Source: Granulosicoccus sp045110515
GTDB taxonomy: Bacteria; Pseudomonadota; Gammaproteobacteria; Granulosicoccales; Granulosicoccaceae
NCBI GenBank assembly: GCA_045110515.1
Contig: JBGCGD010000057.1
Coordinates: 22,407 to 86,406 of the forward strand
Direction: 5' to 3'
DNA length: 64,000 nucleotides
Position numbers and translations under genes: made by a program
Notes under the pieces: model-generated
What the model saw: only the letters and a program-made list of their open reading frames with translations
What the model was told of the DNA's origin: nothing
Database searches by the model: none
In this document: one piece after another, positions 8,466-17,252 of the stretch
Layout: every line of letters begins with the position of its first letter
Numbering within the stretch: the stretch's first letter is position 1

Positions 8466-9203
8466 ATGAATAAAAGATTGAGTGGGAAGCTTGCGCTGGT
8501 GACAGCCGCAGCTCAAGGAATCGGTGAGGCGACATCAAGAGCCTTTGCAGCCGAAGGTGCTACTGTCATAGCGACCGATATCAACGCGCAGGCGCTTGAT
8601 AAGTTTGACGGCGTGAAGGGTATTCAGCCAGTCGTGTTGGATGTGACTGATCAAGCTGCGATCTCTGCATTGGTGAGCTCCCATGACCCGTTCGACATTC
8701 TTTTTAATTGTGCCGGTTTCGTGCATCATGGCTCGGTGCTGGATTGCACCAACGAAGAATGGGATATGGCGTTTGATTTGAACGTCAAGTCCATGTTCTC
8801 GATGAGTAAAGCGGTACTGCCTGGAATGCTAGAACGACAAAGCGGATCCATCATTAATATCTCATCGATTGCGGCGCATAAAGGCCTGGTAAACCGCTTC
8901 GCATACGGAGCGACAAAAGCGGCGGTTGTCGGGCTTACCCGCTCAATTGCTATGGATTACGTGGCAAACGGTATTCGATGCAACGCTATTGCACCTGGTA
9001 CCGTGCAATCACCATCATTAGAATCGCGTATTGCTGCATTTGATGATCCGGTAGCCGCTAGAAAACAGTTTATTGCCCGTCAGCCAATGGGCCGAATCGG
9101 CACTGCAGAAGAAATTGCACACATGGCCGTGTATCTTGCCAGCGATGAGTCTATTTTTACTACAGGCACAGTTATGAAAATAGATGGAGGAATGAGCATA
9201 TGA
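8466..9203 (+). CDS. SDR dehydrogenase, 2-keto-3-deoxy sugar-acid 4-dehydrogenase type (BDH2/LRA5-like)
   Basis: Short-chain dehydrogenase of 245 residues. The cofactor motif is TAAAQGIG (13-20), NAD preference is suggested by ATDIN (36-40), and the catalytic residues are Ser133, Tyr147 and Lys151 (YGATK). Fold landmarks FNCAGFVHHG and CNAIAPGTVQSPSL closely resemble human BDH2 and the bacterial 2-keto-3-deoxy-L-fuconate/rhamnonate dehydrogenases. The likely reaction is oxidation of the C4 hydroxyl of a 2-keto-3-deoxy acid, giving a 2,4-diketo acid for the next gene. First gene of the sugar-acid operon, with a 4-base ATGA overlap with the hydrolase gene. Exact substrate (pentonate, fuconate or rhamnonate) cannot be told. 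Confidence 0.85.
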   Translation: MNKRLSGKLALVTAAAQGIGEATSRAFAAEGATVIATDINAQALDKFDGVKGIQPVVLDVTDQAAISALVSSHDPFDILFNCAGFVHHGSVLDCTNEEWDMAFDLNVKSMFSMSKAVLPGMLERQSGSIINISSIAAHKGLVNRFAYGATKAAVVGLTRSIAMDYVANGIRCNAIAPGTVQSPSLESRIAAFDDPVAARKQFIARQPMGRIGTAEEIAHMAVYLASDESIFTTGTVMKIDGGMSI

Positions 9204-10054
9204 AATTATTGCGGTTCGGTGACGCAGGCTGTGAAAAACCGGGAATGCTGGATAAAAACGGTGTAATTCGCGATTTGTCCGCACATATTGATGATATTGG
9301 GCCAGCTCAATTAGAAGATGCCACGATAGCCAGGCTTGCAGCTCTGGATCACCATAGTCTTCCGGAAGTGGATGCTGATGTCAGACGGGGACCACCAGTA
9401 AGTAATATTCGAAAGGTGGTTGCTATCGGACTCAATTACAGTGACCATGCGGCAGAATCTGGAATGCCGATTCCCGAAGAACCGGTTGTTTTCATGAAAG
9501 CAGACACCTCGGTTGCTGGTCCGAACGATAACGTCATCATGCCCGTGCACAGTACAAAGCTGGATTGGGAAGTTGAGTTGGGCGTCATTATTGGCAAAAC
9601 CACCCATTACGTTGGAGAACAAGAAGCGCTTAGCCATGTTGCTGGTTATTGTGTGGTCAATGACATTTCTGAGCGTGCGTTTCAGCTTGAGAGCACCGGA
9701 CAATGGGTTAAAGGCAAGAGCCACGACAGCTTTTGCCCAATAGGCCCCGTGCTTACAACCCGAGATGAAATTCCCGATCCGCAGACTCTGGACTTGTGGT
9801 TGTCTGTCGACGGTGAGCGAGTACAGACAGGATCAACGTCGCTGATGATTTTCAGCGTTGCTCACATTATCAGCTACCTGAGTCAGTTCATGACGCTTAG
9901 GGCCGGAGATCTGGTGATCACGGGTACACCTCCTGGTGTAGGTGCTGGTTTCAAACCACCCAGGTACTTATCCGTTGGTCAAACAATGGAATTAGGTATA
10001 GAGGGCTTAGGTGAGATCTCACAGACCGTGGTAAAGCACGCCTCCCAAGTCTGA
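9200..10054 (+). CDS. FAH-family 2,4-diketo-3-deoxy sugar-acid hydrolase
   Basis: 284-residue member of the fumarylacetoacetate hydrolase family. The metal-binding WEVELGVIIG (E-x-E) and the downstream VVNDISERAFQ and ITGTPPGVGAGFKPP motifs are intact. Family members next to BDH2-like SDRs split 2,4-diketo-3-deoxy acids, yielding pyruvate plus lactate (from fuconate or rhamnonate) or glycolate (from pentonates). The start overlaps the SDR stop (ATGA), so the two are translationally coupled, which supports sequential action. Such proteins are often mislabelled ureidoglycolate lyase. The reaction is inferred from family and neighbours. Confidence 0.85.
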   Translation: MKLLRFGDAGCEKPGMLDKNGVIRDLSAHIDDIGPAQLEDATIARLAALDHHSLPEVDADVRRGPPVSNIRKVVAIGLNYSDHAAESGMPIPEEPVVFMKADTSVAGPNDNVIMPVHSTKLDWEVELGVIIGKTTHYVGEQEALSHVAGYCVVNDISERAFQLESTGQWVKGKSHDSFCPIGPVLTTRDEIPDPQTLDLWLSVDGERVQTGSTSLMIFSVAHIISYLSQFMTLRAGDLVITGTPPGVGAGFKPPRYLSVGQTMELGIEGLGEISQTVVKHASQV

Positions 10055-10107
10055 TTCCGTGCGCCTTCGACATAGCCTGCATTTAGTTACACCGGTCTAA
10101 TACGCGA

Positions 10108-11844
10108 ATGGACAATAAAAAATCGACTCGCAAGCTTCGTAGTTCTGAATGGTTCGGCCGGCAGGACAAGGATGGTTTCGCGTACCGGAGTTGGATGAAG
10201 AACCAAGGGCTTCCGCATCATATGTTTGATGGAAGGCCGGTCATCGGTATCTGCAACACGTGGTCTGAACTAACTCCTTGCAATGCTCACCTGCGCGATA
10301 TCGCCGAACGCGTAAAGCGCGGCGTGTATGAAATGGGTGGTTTTCCGGTGGAATTTCCGGTTATGTCGCTGGGCGAAACCTTGTTAAGGCCGACCGCCAT
10401 GCTCTTTCGTAACCTGGCTAGCATGGATGTAGAGGAATCGATACGTGGAAATCCTCTAGATGCTGTCGTGTTGCTCGTTGGCTGCGATAAGACGACGCCC
10501 TCTCTGATGATGGGGGCCGCTAGTTGCGATCTTCCGACGCTGGTTGTATCGGGTGGGCCTATGCTCAATGGTCGATTCCGCAATGAGCGAATTGGTTCGG
10601 GCACACACGTGTGGAAGTTTGATGCCATGGTCAAGGCCGGTGAGTTGAGTACTGAAGAATTCATGGAAACCGAGGCGTGTATGAGCCGGTCCGTGGGTCA
10701 TTGCATGACCATGGGCACCGCTTCAACCATGGCTTGTATGGTCGAGGCGCTCGGTATGGGAATGCCTGGCAATGCTGCCATACCAGCGGCAGATTCGCGG
10801 CGTATGGCGCTGGCCCATATGGCCGGTCGGCGAATTGTTGAGATGGTTTCTGAAGATCTGACACCATCTAAAATCCTCACGCGTGAAGCCTTTGAGAATG
10901 CGATACGGGCTAACGGTGCAATAGGGGGGTCAACCAACGCGGTCATCCATCTATTAGCTTTGGCGGGTCGATTGGGTGTTGAACATTCGCTGGACGATTG
11001 GGATCAGATGGGGCGCGATGTACCGTGCCTGGTAAACCTAATGCCTTCGGGCGATTACCTCATGGAAGATTTCTATTATGCCGGAGGGCTTCCCGCCGTG
11101 CTGCGAAAGCTTGGCGATGCAGGAATGCTCCATAAAGACACGCTCACGGTTAACGGAAAATCACATTGGGAAAACGTTCAGGCTGCTGACGTCTATGATG
11201 ACAACGTCATATTCCCGACTGAGAAACCGTTTAAAGAGGCAGGTGGCATCGTCGTTCTCCGGGGAAACCTTGCGCCGGACGGAGCTGTCTTGAAGCCCTC
11301 TGCAGCCAGCCCCGAGCTTATGCAGCACACTGGCAGGGCGGTTGTTTTTGAAGATATAGACGACTACAAAGCCCGCATAGATTCCGACGACTTGGATGTT
11401 GACGCAAGCTGTGTTTTGGTACTAAAAAATTGTGGCCCACGTGGCTATCCGGGTATGGCTGAGGTAGGGAATATGGCCTTGCCCGCAAAAATACTAAAAA
11501 CTGGCGTCACGGATATGGTCCGTGTGTCAGATGCCCGTATGAGTGGCACGGCTTACGGTACTGTCGTCTTGCACGCTTGCCCGGAAGCCGCTGTTGGTGG
11601 ACCTCTCGCCTTCATACACAATGGCGATATGATTACCTTAGACGTTGCGACACGAGAATTGTCGGTTGATGTTGATGAGCAGGAATTTGAGGCTCGCCGA
11701 CAAAAATGGAAGCCGATTCATCCGCAGGCTACTCGCGGTTACGTAAAAATGTATCAAGAGACGGTCATGCAGGCCAATGAGGGAGCGGATTTGGATTTCC
11801 TGCGCGGTGGTAGTGGTGCTCCTGTTCCACGTGACAGTCATTAA
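10108..11844 (+). CDS. IlvD/Edd-family sugar-acid dehydratase, L-arabonate dehydratase-like
   Basis: 578-residue iron-sulfur dehydratase. The presumed cluster cysteines lie in LTPCNAHLRD (Cys58), LLVGCDKTTPS and VGHCMTMGTASTMA, and the C-terminal DARMSGTAYGTVVLH is intact. Length and long stretches, including the ending AxxDLDFLRGG...DSH, strongly recall the rhizobial L-arabinonate dehydratase (579 residues). It would convert an aldonate to its 2-keto-3-deoxy acid, supplying the SDR and FAH enzymes encoded just upstream. L-arabonate, D-fuconate or L-fuconate are all possible substrates. A 53-bp gap separates it from the hydrolase gene. Confidence 0.88.
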   Translation: MDNKKSTRKLRSSEWFGRQDKDGFAYRSWMKNQGLPHHMFDGRPVIGICNTWSELTPCNAHLRDIAERVKRGVYEMGGFPVEFPVMSLGETLLRPTAMLFRNLASMDVEESIRGNPLDAVVLLVGCDKTTPSLMMGAASCDLPTLVVSGGPMLNGRFRNERIGSGTHVWKFDAMVKAGELSTEEFMETEACMSRSVGHCMTMGTASTMACMVEALGMGMPGNAAIPAADSRRMALAHMAGRRIVEMVSEDLTPSKILTREAFENAIRANGAIGGSTNAVIHLLALAGRLGVEHSLDDWDQMGRDVPCLVNLMPSGDYLMEDFYYAGGLPAVLRKLGDAGMLHKDTLTVNGKSHWENVQAADVYDDNVIFPTEKPFKEAGGIVVLRGNLAPDGAVLKPSAASPELMQHTGRAVVFEDIDDYKARIDSDDLDVDASCVLVLKNCGPRGYPGMAEVGNMALPAKILKTGVTDMVRVSDARMSGTAYGTVVLHACPEAAVGGPLAFIHNGDMITLDVATRELSVDVDEQEFEARRQKWKPIHPQATRGYVKMYQETVMQANEGADLDFLRGGSGAPVPRDSH

Positions 11845-11892
11845 CCGATTCGCTAACGCATCTATTACAACTTTAACGGTGAAACAACTTAA

Positions 11893-12777
11893 ATGAGCAA
11901 TAAAGAAAGAGTCGGATTTATTGGGTTAGGGTCGATGGGCGTTGGCATGGCTGCCAATGTTATCGGGGCCGGATATCCGTTAACCATCATGGGCCACACT
12001 CGCCGCGAACCCGTTGAAAGGTTGCTAGCATTAGGCGCTAAAGAGGTCGCAACACCTGCTGAGATGCGTCAGCACTGTGATGTCATTATCTTATGCGTCA
12101 CTACATCCGATGCCGTTGAGGAGATCGTTAAAGGTGATAAGGGGCTGTTGAGCGCAGAAGCCTCTGACAACCCGTTCCTGTTAATAGACTGCGGTACATC
12201 CCGACCAGATTCAACAGTGGCTTTAGGGGCCATGCTTGCAGAAAAAGGCTGTAGCATGATGGATGTACCATTGGGTAAGTCATCAGCCGCTGCTGAATCT
12301 GGCACACTTAATATGATGGCCGGTGGAAGCGAAGAAGATTTCAATCGGGCACAACCCTTGTTGCAAACAATGTCCGAAAACCTATTTCACGTCGGTGCTT
12401 TAGGTATTGGTCACCGCATTAAACTTATCAATAACGGCTTTTCAATGGCTGTTGCATGTTTAGCTGCAGAGGCAATGGCAACTGCTCGTGCAGGTGGCGT
12501 GGACTTAGCGTGGGTGAGAGACGTTATGGTCGCCGGCCCTAACCGCAGTGACTTCTTCGAGTGGATGATGGCATCTGCTGTTGACGGTGATGAAACAAAA
12601 CTGGCATTTGCGTTGAAAAACGGGTTTAAAGACATGGGCTATTTCAACGCGATGGCAGATGAGGTTGGGGTTAATGCATCAATACCGAAAGCAGCATTTG
12701 CCCGAATGGAGCAGGCGGTTAACGATGGCCATGGAGAGGACTACATACCTGCTCTGATGCGACTCATCAATAAATAA
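11893..12777 (+). CDS. NAD(P)-dependent beta-hydroxyacid dehydrogenase (HIBADH family)
   Basis: 294-residue reductase with an N-terminal Rossmann motif GFIGLGSMGVGMAANV (about residues 8-23) and a C-terminal helical domain. The catalytic lysine is in HRIKLINNG. The usual substrate loop (DAPVSGGxxGA) reads DVPLGKSSAAAESGTL, closer in my memory to the YihU/sulfolactaldehyde-reductase branch than to 3-hydroxyisobutyrate dehydrogenase. Within the sugar-acid operon it may reduce or oxidise a hydroxy-aldehyde or semialdehyde end product. The substrate is unresolved, and a sulfo-substrate is conceivable given xsc elsewhere in the window. Confidence 0.8.
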   Translation: MSNKERVGFIGLGSMGVGMAANVIGAGYPLTIMGHTRREPVERLLALGAKEVATPAEMRQHCDVIILCVTTSDAVEEIVKGDKGLLSAEASDNPFLLIDCGTSRPDSTVALGAMLAEKGCSMMDVPLGKSSAAAESGTLNMMAGGSEEDFNRAQPLLQTMSENLFHVGALGIGHRIKLINNGFSMAVACLAAEAMATARAGGVDLAWVRDVMVAGPNRSDFFEWMMASAVDGDETKLAFALKNGFKDMGYFNAMADEVGVNASIPKAAFARMEQAVNDGHGEDYIPALMRLINK

Positions 12778-12804
12778 TCGTAAGCGTTGTTGTTTTAACA
12801 TGGC

Positions 12805-14406
12805 ATGGTCGATATGAATAATTCAACCCCCGTCCAATGGCTGGACGGTAAGCAATCGACTGCGCAGCCTTTGTTGAAGTTGGCCGAGGCTGACAATGTA
12901 GCAGTCGCATTAAGAACGCTTAAAGAAGGTGAGGAGATCGTCATTGGGCACAATGACAACGCGACTGGAGAGATCAGTTCGATCTCATTAATTATCAAAG
13001 AACGAATCATGAAAGGTCACAAAGTGGCCCTTCATGAAATCCCCCGTGGCGCTAAGGTCACTAAGTACAATCAGTTGATTGGCGTTGCGAGTGAGTCTAT
13101 TGCTGCCGGGGAGTCGGTGCATACGCATAATCTTGCGTTTACCGAAAACGATGTATCGCTAAAACCTGAGAAACATCGGAAACCCACACTGGTTGATTGT
13201 ACGGATACCTTTATGGGTTATCAGCGCCCCGATGGACGAGTGGGTACCCGCAACTACATTGCAGTTATCAGCAGCGTCAATTGCTCGGCAACTGTTGCTA
13301 ACCGAATCGCCGCAGCATTCGATGGTGATGCACTCAGTACCTACTCCAACGTCGACGGCGTAGCAGCCTTCACGCACGGTACCGGTTGTGGGATGGATGC
13401 TGCAGGTGAAGGGTTTCAAAACCTGCAGCGAGTTCTGGTCGGTTACGCACGGCACCCAAACGTGGGTGGTGTGTTGCTCGTCGGTTTAGGGTGTGAAACC
13501 AGTCAAATCGCTGGAACACTTGAAGCGCACCGTTTGGCTAGTGGACCGTTGTTGCGTACCATGAATATTCAGACCACTGGCGGACATGTGAAAACGATAG
13601 CGCGTGGTGTGGAACTTATTCAAAGCATGCTCGATGAGGCTAACAGCATTAATAGGCAACCTTGTCCCGTGTCTGAACTGACGCTGGCGCTGCAATGCGG
13701 CGGATCAGATGCGTGGTCGGGTATAACGGCAAATCCAGCGCTAGGTTACGCTGCTGATTTACTGGTCAAGCAAGGTGGTACCGCTGTCTTGGCTGAAACC
13801 CCTGAAATATACGGTGCGGAACATTTATTAACCCAACGAGCCGCCGATGACTCAGTGGCCAGCGACCTAATGGATCGAATAGCCTGGTGGCAGGATTACG
13901 TTAAGAAAAACAATGGCTCCCTTGACAATAATCCTTCGCCGGGCAATAAATTAGGTGGCCTAACCACCATCTTGGAAAAATCCTTGGGTGCGGTGGCCAA
14001 AGGTGGCAGCACAGAGCTCAATGGCGTTTTTCATTATGCGCAACAGGTGGATCGTAAAGGGTTTCTCTTTATGGATTCACCGGGTTACGATCCCGCATCG
14101 GTTACTGGACAAATAGCCTGCGGTTGTAATCTTGTGACGTTTACAACTGGGCGGGGTTCAACGTTTGGTAGTAAACCATCGCCGTGTTTAAAAGTTGCGA
14201 CTAACACTGATATGTACCTTAAGCTAAGCGACGATATGGATATCAACGCCGGCACTATCGTCAGTGAAGGCGATTCCGTAGAAGCCGTAGGGCGGCGAAT
14301 ATATAAGCGTCTATTGGAAGTGGCGTCCGGCGATATAACGCTTAGCGAGGGACATGGGCTAGGCGACAACGAGTTTGTACCGTGGCAAATCGGCGCAACG
14401 ATGTAG
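12805..14406 (+). CDS. UxaA/GarD-family altronate/galactarate dehydratase-like enzyme
   Basis: 533-residue single-chain enzyme with an N-terminal SAF domain (about residues 10-95) and a C-terminal dehydratase domain (about 130-525). Signatures are HGTGCGMDAAGEGFQNL, GGVLLVGLGCE, LQCGGSDAWSGITANPALG and GQIACGCNLVTFTTGRGS. Family members are iron-dependent dehydratases of D-altronate, D-galactarate or related acids. With the IlvD enzyme it gives the operon two dehydratases of unrelated fold, so the pathway may accept two stereochemical classes of acid. The start could be ATG 12805 or 12814; neither has a good ribosome-binding site. Confidence 0.85.
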   Translation: MVDMNNSTPVQWLDGKQSTAQPLLKLAEADNVAVALRTLKEGEEIVIGHNDNATGEISSISLIIKERIMKGHKVALHEIPRGAKVTKYNQLIGVASESIAAGESVHTHNLAFTENDVSLKPEKHRKPTLVDCTDTFMGYQRPDGRVGTRNYIAVISSVNCSATVANRIAAAFDGDALSTYSNVDGVAAFTHGTGCGMDAAGEGFQNLQRVLVGYARHPNVGGVLLVGLGCETSQIAGTLEAHRLASGPLLRTMNIQTTGGHVKTIARGVELIQSMLDEANSINRQPCPVSELTLALQCGGSDAWSGITANPALGYAADLLVKQGGTAVLAETPEIYGAEHLLTQRAADDSVASDLMDRIAWWQDYVKKNNGSLDNNPSPGNKLGGLTTILEKSLGAVAKGGSTELNGVFHYAQQVDRKGFLFMDSPGYDPASVTGQIACGCNLVTFTTGRGSTFGSKPSPCLKVATNTDMYLKLSDDMDINAGTIVSEGDSVEAVGRRIYKRLLEVASGDITLSEGHGLGDNEFVPWQIGATM

Positions 14407-14429
14407 TTGGGTATTCGGTTTAGCGACAA

Positions 14430-15308
14430 ATGCATACATTAATCCTAGGAGCCGGTTACAGCGGAAAACGTATTGCGCGTCTAGCAAAGCTGTGTGGCAG
14501 TGTTACAGGAACGAGACGCGAACATGCTGGTATCGATGAACTCGCATCGCTAGGCATTGAAGGTGTGCAGCTCAACAGCAAACTCAGCGATGAGTTCATT
14601 GCACAGCTGGCTAAAACAACTCATTTAATTGTCAGTGTTGCGCCCAATAGGGAAGCGCCGCTGCACGACCCTATGTTGTCATTGTTGCAACCTTTGGAGG
14701 CTGCTTCATTTAGCCATCTTAAATGGATTGGCTATCTTTCTACCATAGGGGTTTACGGTGATTATCAAGGACGTTGGGTTGACGAAGAGAGCCAATGCTT
14801 GTCAGCTCAGTCTCGCTCGATCATGCGTCGCGAGGCAGAAACGGCATGGCAGCTATTTGGTGAGAGACTCGGTGTTCCTGTTGCGATCCTTCGACTCTCG
14901 GGAATATATGGTCCTGAACGAAATGCTGTACGCGATGCACTGATTGGCAAGGCTCGAATGCTGGTCAAACCTCATCAAGTGTTTAATAGAATTCATGTAG
15001 ATGATTTGGCGCGAGCGACACTACTTGCGGCTAAGCAAGAATTTTCGGGAATATTAAATATCACCGATGACAATCCAGCTCCGCCACAGCATGTGGTGCA
15101 ATATGCTCACGCGCTAGTTGGAAAAAGTGCACCACAGGCTATCGATTTTTTAACAGCTGATATAACCCCGATGGCGCGATCGTTTTACAGTGAAAACAAA
15201 CGCGTTTTAAATACAGCAAGTAAACGCATGTTGGGAATGAACTACCGCTACCCGAACTACAGAATCGCTTTAAGCGAAATTTGGAGAAAACACCGTGAAG
15301 GGCTCTAG
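14430..15308 (+). CDS. NAD-dependent epimerase/dehydratase-like protein (YeeZ type)
   Basis: 292-residue extended SDR-like protein beginning with a Rossmann motif LILGAGYSGKRIA (residues 4-16). STIGVYGDYQGRWVDEES and AILRLSGIYGPERN are typical of the YeeZ branch of nucleotide-sugar epimerase relatives. The active-site YxxxK is not clear, so it may bind rather than convert a sugar. It lies 23 bp after the UxaA-like gene and overlaps the SnoaL-like gene by 14 bases. The overlap ties it to the following run of housekeeping-like genes rather than to the sugar-acid operon. Function unknown. Confidence 0.75.
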   Translation: MHTLILGAGYSGKRIARLAKLCGSVTGTRREHAGIDELASLGIEGVQLNSKLSDEFIAQLAKTTHLIVSVAPNREAPLHDPMLSLLQPLEAASFSHLKWIGYLSTIGVYGDYQGRWVDEESQCLSAQSRSIMRREAETAWQLFGERLGVPVAILRLSGIYGPERNAVRDALIGKARMLVKPHQVFNRIHVDDLARATLLAAKQEFSGILNITDDNPAPPQHVVQYAHALVGKSAPQAIDFLTADITPMARSFYSENKRVLNTASKRMLGMNYRYPNYRIALSEIWRKHREGL

Positions 15309-15795
15309 ACCTGAACAAGCAGTATTAACCCAAAATAATGATGTTAGCAAAACCGAAGAGACGCGCTCTGTTGTGTCATCCATGGTTGATGGACTTAATG
15401 ATCATGAAATTGATGGCATAGGCGCTTTCTTCGCGCAAACCTTTCGGTGGATGGGAAACGCGGGTTGTGGTACCAAAAACGGTCTGAAAGAATTTCAAGA
15501 CAATTGGCAAAGACCTTTTCAGGCTGCTTTTTCAGATAAGGTTTGCATAGACGAAGCTCGCCTCGCAGAAGGAGAGTGGATGGCTGCATTCGGCCGTCAG
15601 GAAGCCACACACTCGGGTAAATTCATGGGGATTGAACCTACCGGTAAGCGGGTTGAGATTCGCTATATGGATTTCTGGAAGGTGGTGGACGGCAAAATCG
15701 TAGACAACTATGTCATGGTAGATTTTCCTCACGTGATGCAGCAATTAGGCGTAGATCCGTTTAACGGGCACGGCTGGGAATCCATGGATTCGTGA
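15295..15795 (+). CDS. SnoaL-like (NTF2-fold) polyketide cyclase/ester cyclase family protein
   Basis: 166-residue single-domain protein of the SnoaL/NTF2-like superfamily, starting with GTG and overlapping the previous gene by 14 bases. Typical elements are the first-helix ...VDGLNDHEIDGIGAFFAQTFRW, then GIEPTGKRVEIRYMDFWKV and DGKIVDNYVMVDFP. The C-terminal FWKVVDGKIVDNYVMVD resembles FWRVEKGLIRENWVLVD in the second domain of the double SnoaL protein at 39614-40648, so the two are probably related. Such proteins may isomerise or hydrolyse small hydrophobic substrates. No catalytic residue can be assigned. Confidence 0.75.
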   Translation: MKGSRPEQAVLTQNNDVSKTEETRSVVSSMVDGLNDHEIDGIGAFFAQTFRWMGNAGCGTKNGLKEFQDNWQRPFQAAFSDKVCIDEARLAEGEWMAAFGRQEATHSGKFMGIEPTGKRVEIRYMDFWKVVDGKIVDNYVMVDFPHVMQQLGVDPFNGHGWESMDS

Positions 15796-15804
15796 ATACA
15801 ACAC

Positions 15805-16584
15805 GTGTTTGAGACCTTGTGGGGCAGTAGTGTCCTGGGAGGCTTACCTGCATCAATGTTAGCGCTAGCTGCGCTGATATATATGTTTGCGGGGCTGGTG
15901 AAAGGAACCTTAGGTATTGGTTTTCCAACGACTGCAGTTAGTCTTTTCGCTCAATTCACAGATGCTAGAACTGCCATTAGTGTTGTGATTATTCCAATGA
16001 TAGTCACCAACGCGTGGCAGGTATGGCGAAGTCGACAAATTCAGAAGATTGTCTCAACTTACTGGCGTCTTTTAATTACCAGTGTCGTTTTCATTGCCCT
16101 GTTTGCACAACTTTCAAGCCTCATACCCGTTGAGTACGTCACGCTCTTTTTAGGCATTGTCATAAGTTTCTATTCAATTACAACCTTGTATAAACCGGTT
16201 TTTACTATTCGCCCGGAAAAAGATAAGCAGGCGCAGGCCGTTGCTGGACTCGCCAGCGGTATCATGGGAGGGATAGCCGGTGTTTGGGCACCGCCTATCG
16301 TCATGTACCTTAGTGCCCGCGGGGTCTCAAAGGAACAATTTGTAGCAACGGCCGGTGTGTTTTTGTTTTCAGGCAGTGTGGTTCTATTTGTTGCTTACTG
16401 GAATACTGGCCTTGTTGGTCCGTCCGTGGCAATGTCATCGTGTTTTTTGCTAATCCCCTCCATGCTAGGTATGGTTCTAGGTGAGCGCGTACGGCATCAG
16501 TTGTCAGCTAAACGCTTTGAAAAACTGTTGCTAATTGTTTTCCTGATAATGGGGCTAAACCTGATTCGTCGAGCTATTTGGTGA
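15805..16584 (+). CDS. TSUP family membrane transporter (TauE/SafE-like)
   Basis: 259-residue polytopic membrane protein with about eight hydrophobic helices. The family repeat appears as GLVKGTLGIGFPTTAVSLF in the first half and GLASGIMGGIAGVWAPPIVMYL in the second. TSUP proteins export sulfite or organosulfonates or move other small anions. The start is GTG 15805, 9 bp after the SnoaL-like gene, and its stop overlaps the rluA start. A sulfite or sulfoacetate role is tempting because xsc and sox genes occur in the window, but none is adjacent, so the substrate is open. Confidence 0.8.
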   Translation: MFETLWGSSVLGGLPASMLALAALIYMFAGLVKGTLGIGFPTTAVSLFAQFTDARTAISVVIIPMIVTNAWQVWRSRQIQKIVSTYWRLLITSVVFIALFAQLSSLIPVEYVTLFLGIVISFYSITTLYKPVFTIRPEKDKQAQAVAGLASGIMGGIAGVWAPPIVMYLSARGVSKEQFVATAGVFLFSGSVVLFVAYWNTGLVGPSVAMSSCFLLIPSMLGMVLGERVRHQLSAKRFEKLLLIVFLIMGLNLIRRAIW

Positions 16585-17243
16585 ATACACGCATACCTGG
16601 AGTTCCTGTGGTGTTTGAAGATGATTCAGTGATCATCGTCAACAAACCGCCCGGACTTCTGTCCCAACCTGGAAAGTATCTTAACGATTCGGTTTCCGTT
16701 CGTGTCGCTGAGGCAATCAATTCAGAGGCCGAGCCTGTATTGGTACACCGGCTGGATATGGACACCTCCGGCTTGTTAATGCTGGCGAAAAATAAAGTCG
16801 CTCATAGAACGTTACAGCAACAATTTGAAAAAAGAGTCATCGGGAAACGCTACAGGGCTGTATTAACCGAAGCTCCTGTGGGATTGGGAGGCCGAATTGA
16901 TTTGCCGATTCGCCTTGATATCGATAACCGACCTACGCAAATTGTCTGTTACGAGCATGGCAAAAAATCGACTACCGTCTGGCATCGAGACCCTGCCAAA
17001 GGTGCCAATAGCATTGTTTTGTATCCGATTACGGGGCGAAGTCATCAATTAAGGGTCCATCTGGCAGATCCAGCAGGCCTCGGGGTCCCTATAAGGGGAG
17101 ACAGACTGTATGGAAAAGCTTCTCATGACCGATCCTCGGACAGAATGATGTTGCACGCGGATTTCCTGTCATTTAACCATCCAATAACCGGAATTCGGTG
17201 CTCCGTGGAGTGTCCAGCCCAATTTGCGTCGCCAGATAAGTAG
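16581..17243 (+). CDS. rluA: RluA-type tRNA/23S rRNA pseudouridine synthase
   Basis: 220-residue pseudouridine synthase. The catalytic Asp59 lies in HRLDMDTSG (56-64), followed by the RluA-specific LPIRLDIDNRPTQIVCYEHGK and ITGRSHQLRVHL. Length and sequence track E. coli RluA (219 residues), which modifies U32 in several tRNAs and U746 in 23S rRNA. It has no S4 domain, as expected for RluA. GTG 16581 overlaps the TSUP stop (GTGA); a TTG one codon earlier is less likely. The DUF2177 gene follows after 9 bp. Confidence 0.88.
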   Translation: MNTRIPGVPVVFEDDSVIIVNKPPGLLSQPGKYLNDSVSVRVAEAINSEAEPVLVHRLDMDTSGLLMLAKNKVAHRTLQQQFEKRVIGKRYRAVLTEAPVGLGGRIDLPIRLDIDNRPTQIVCYEHGKKSTTVWHRDPAKGANSIVLYPITGRSHQLRVHLADPAGLGVPIRGDRLYGKASHDRSSDRMMLHADFLSFNHPITGIRCSVECPAQFASPDK

Positions 17244-17252
17244 ATTTTGCCC

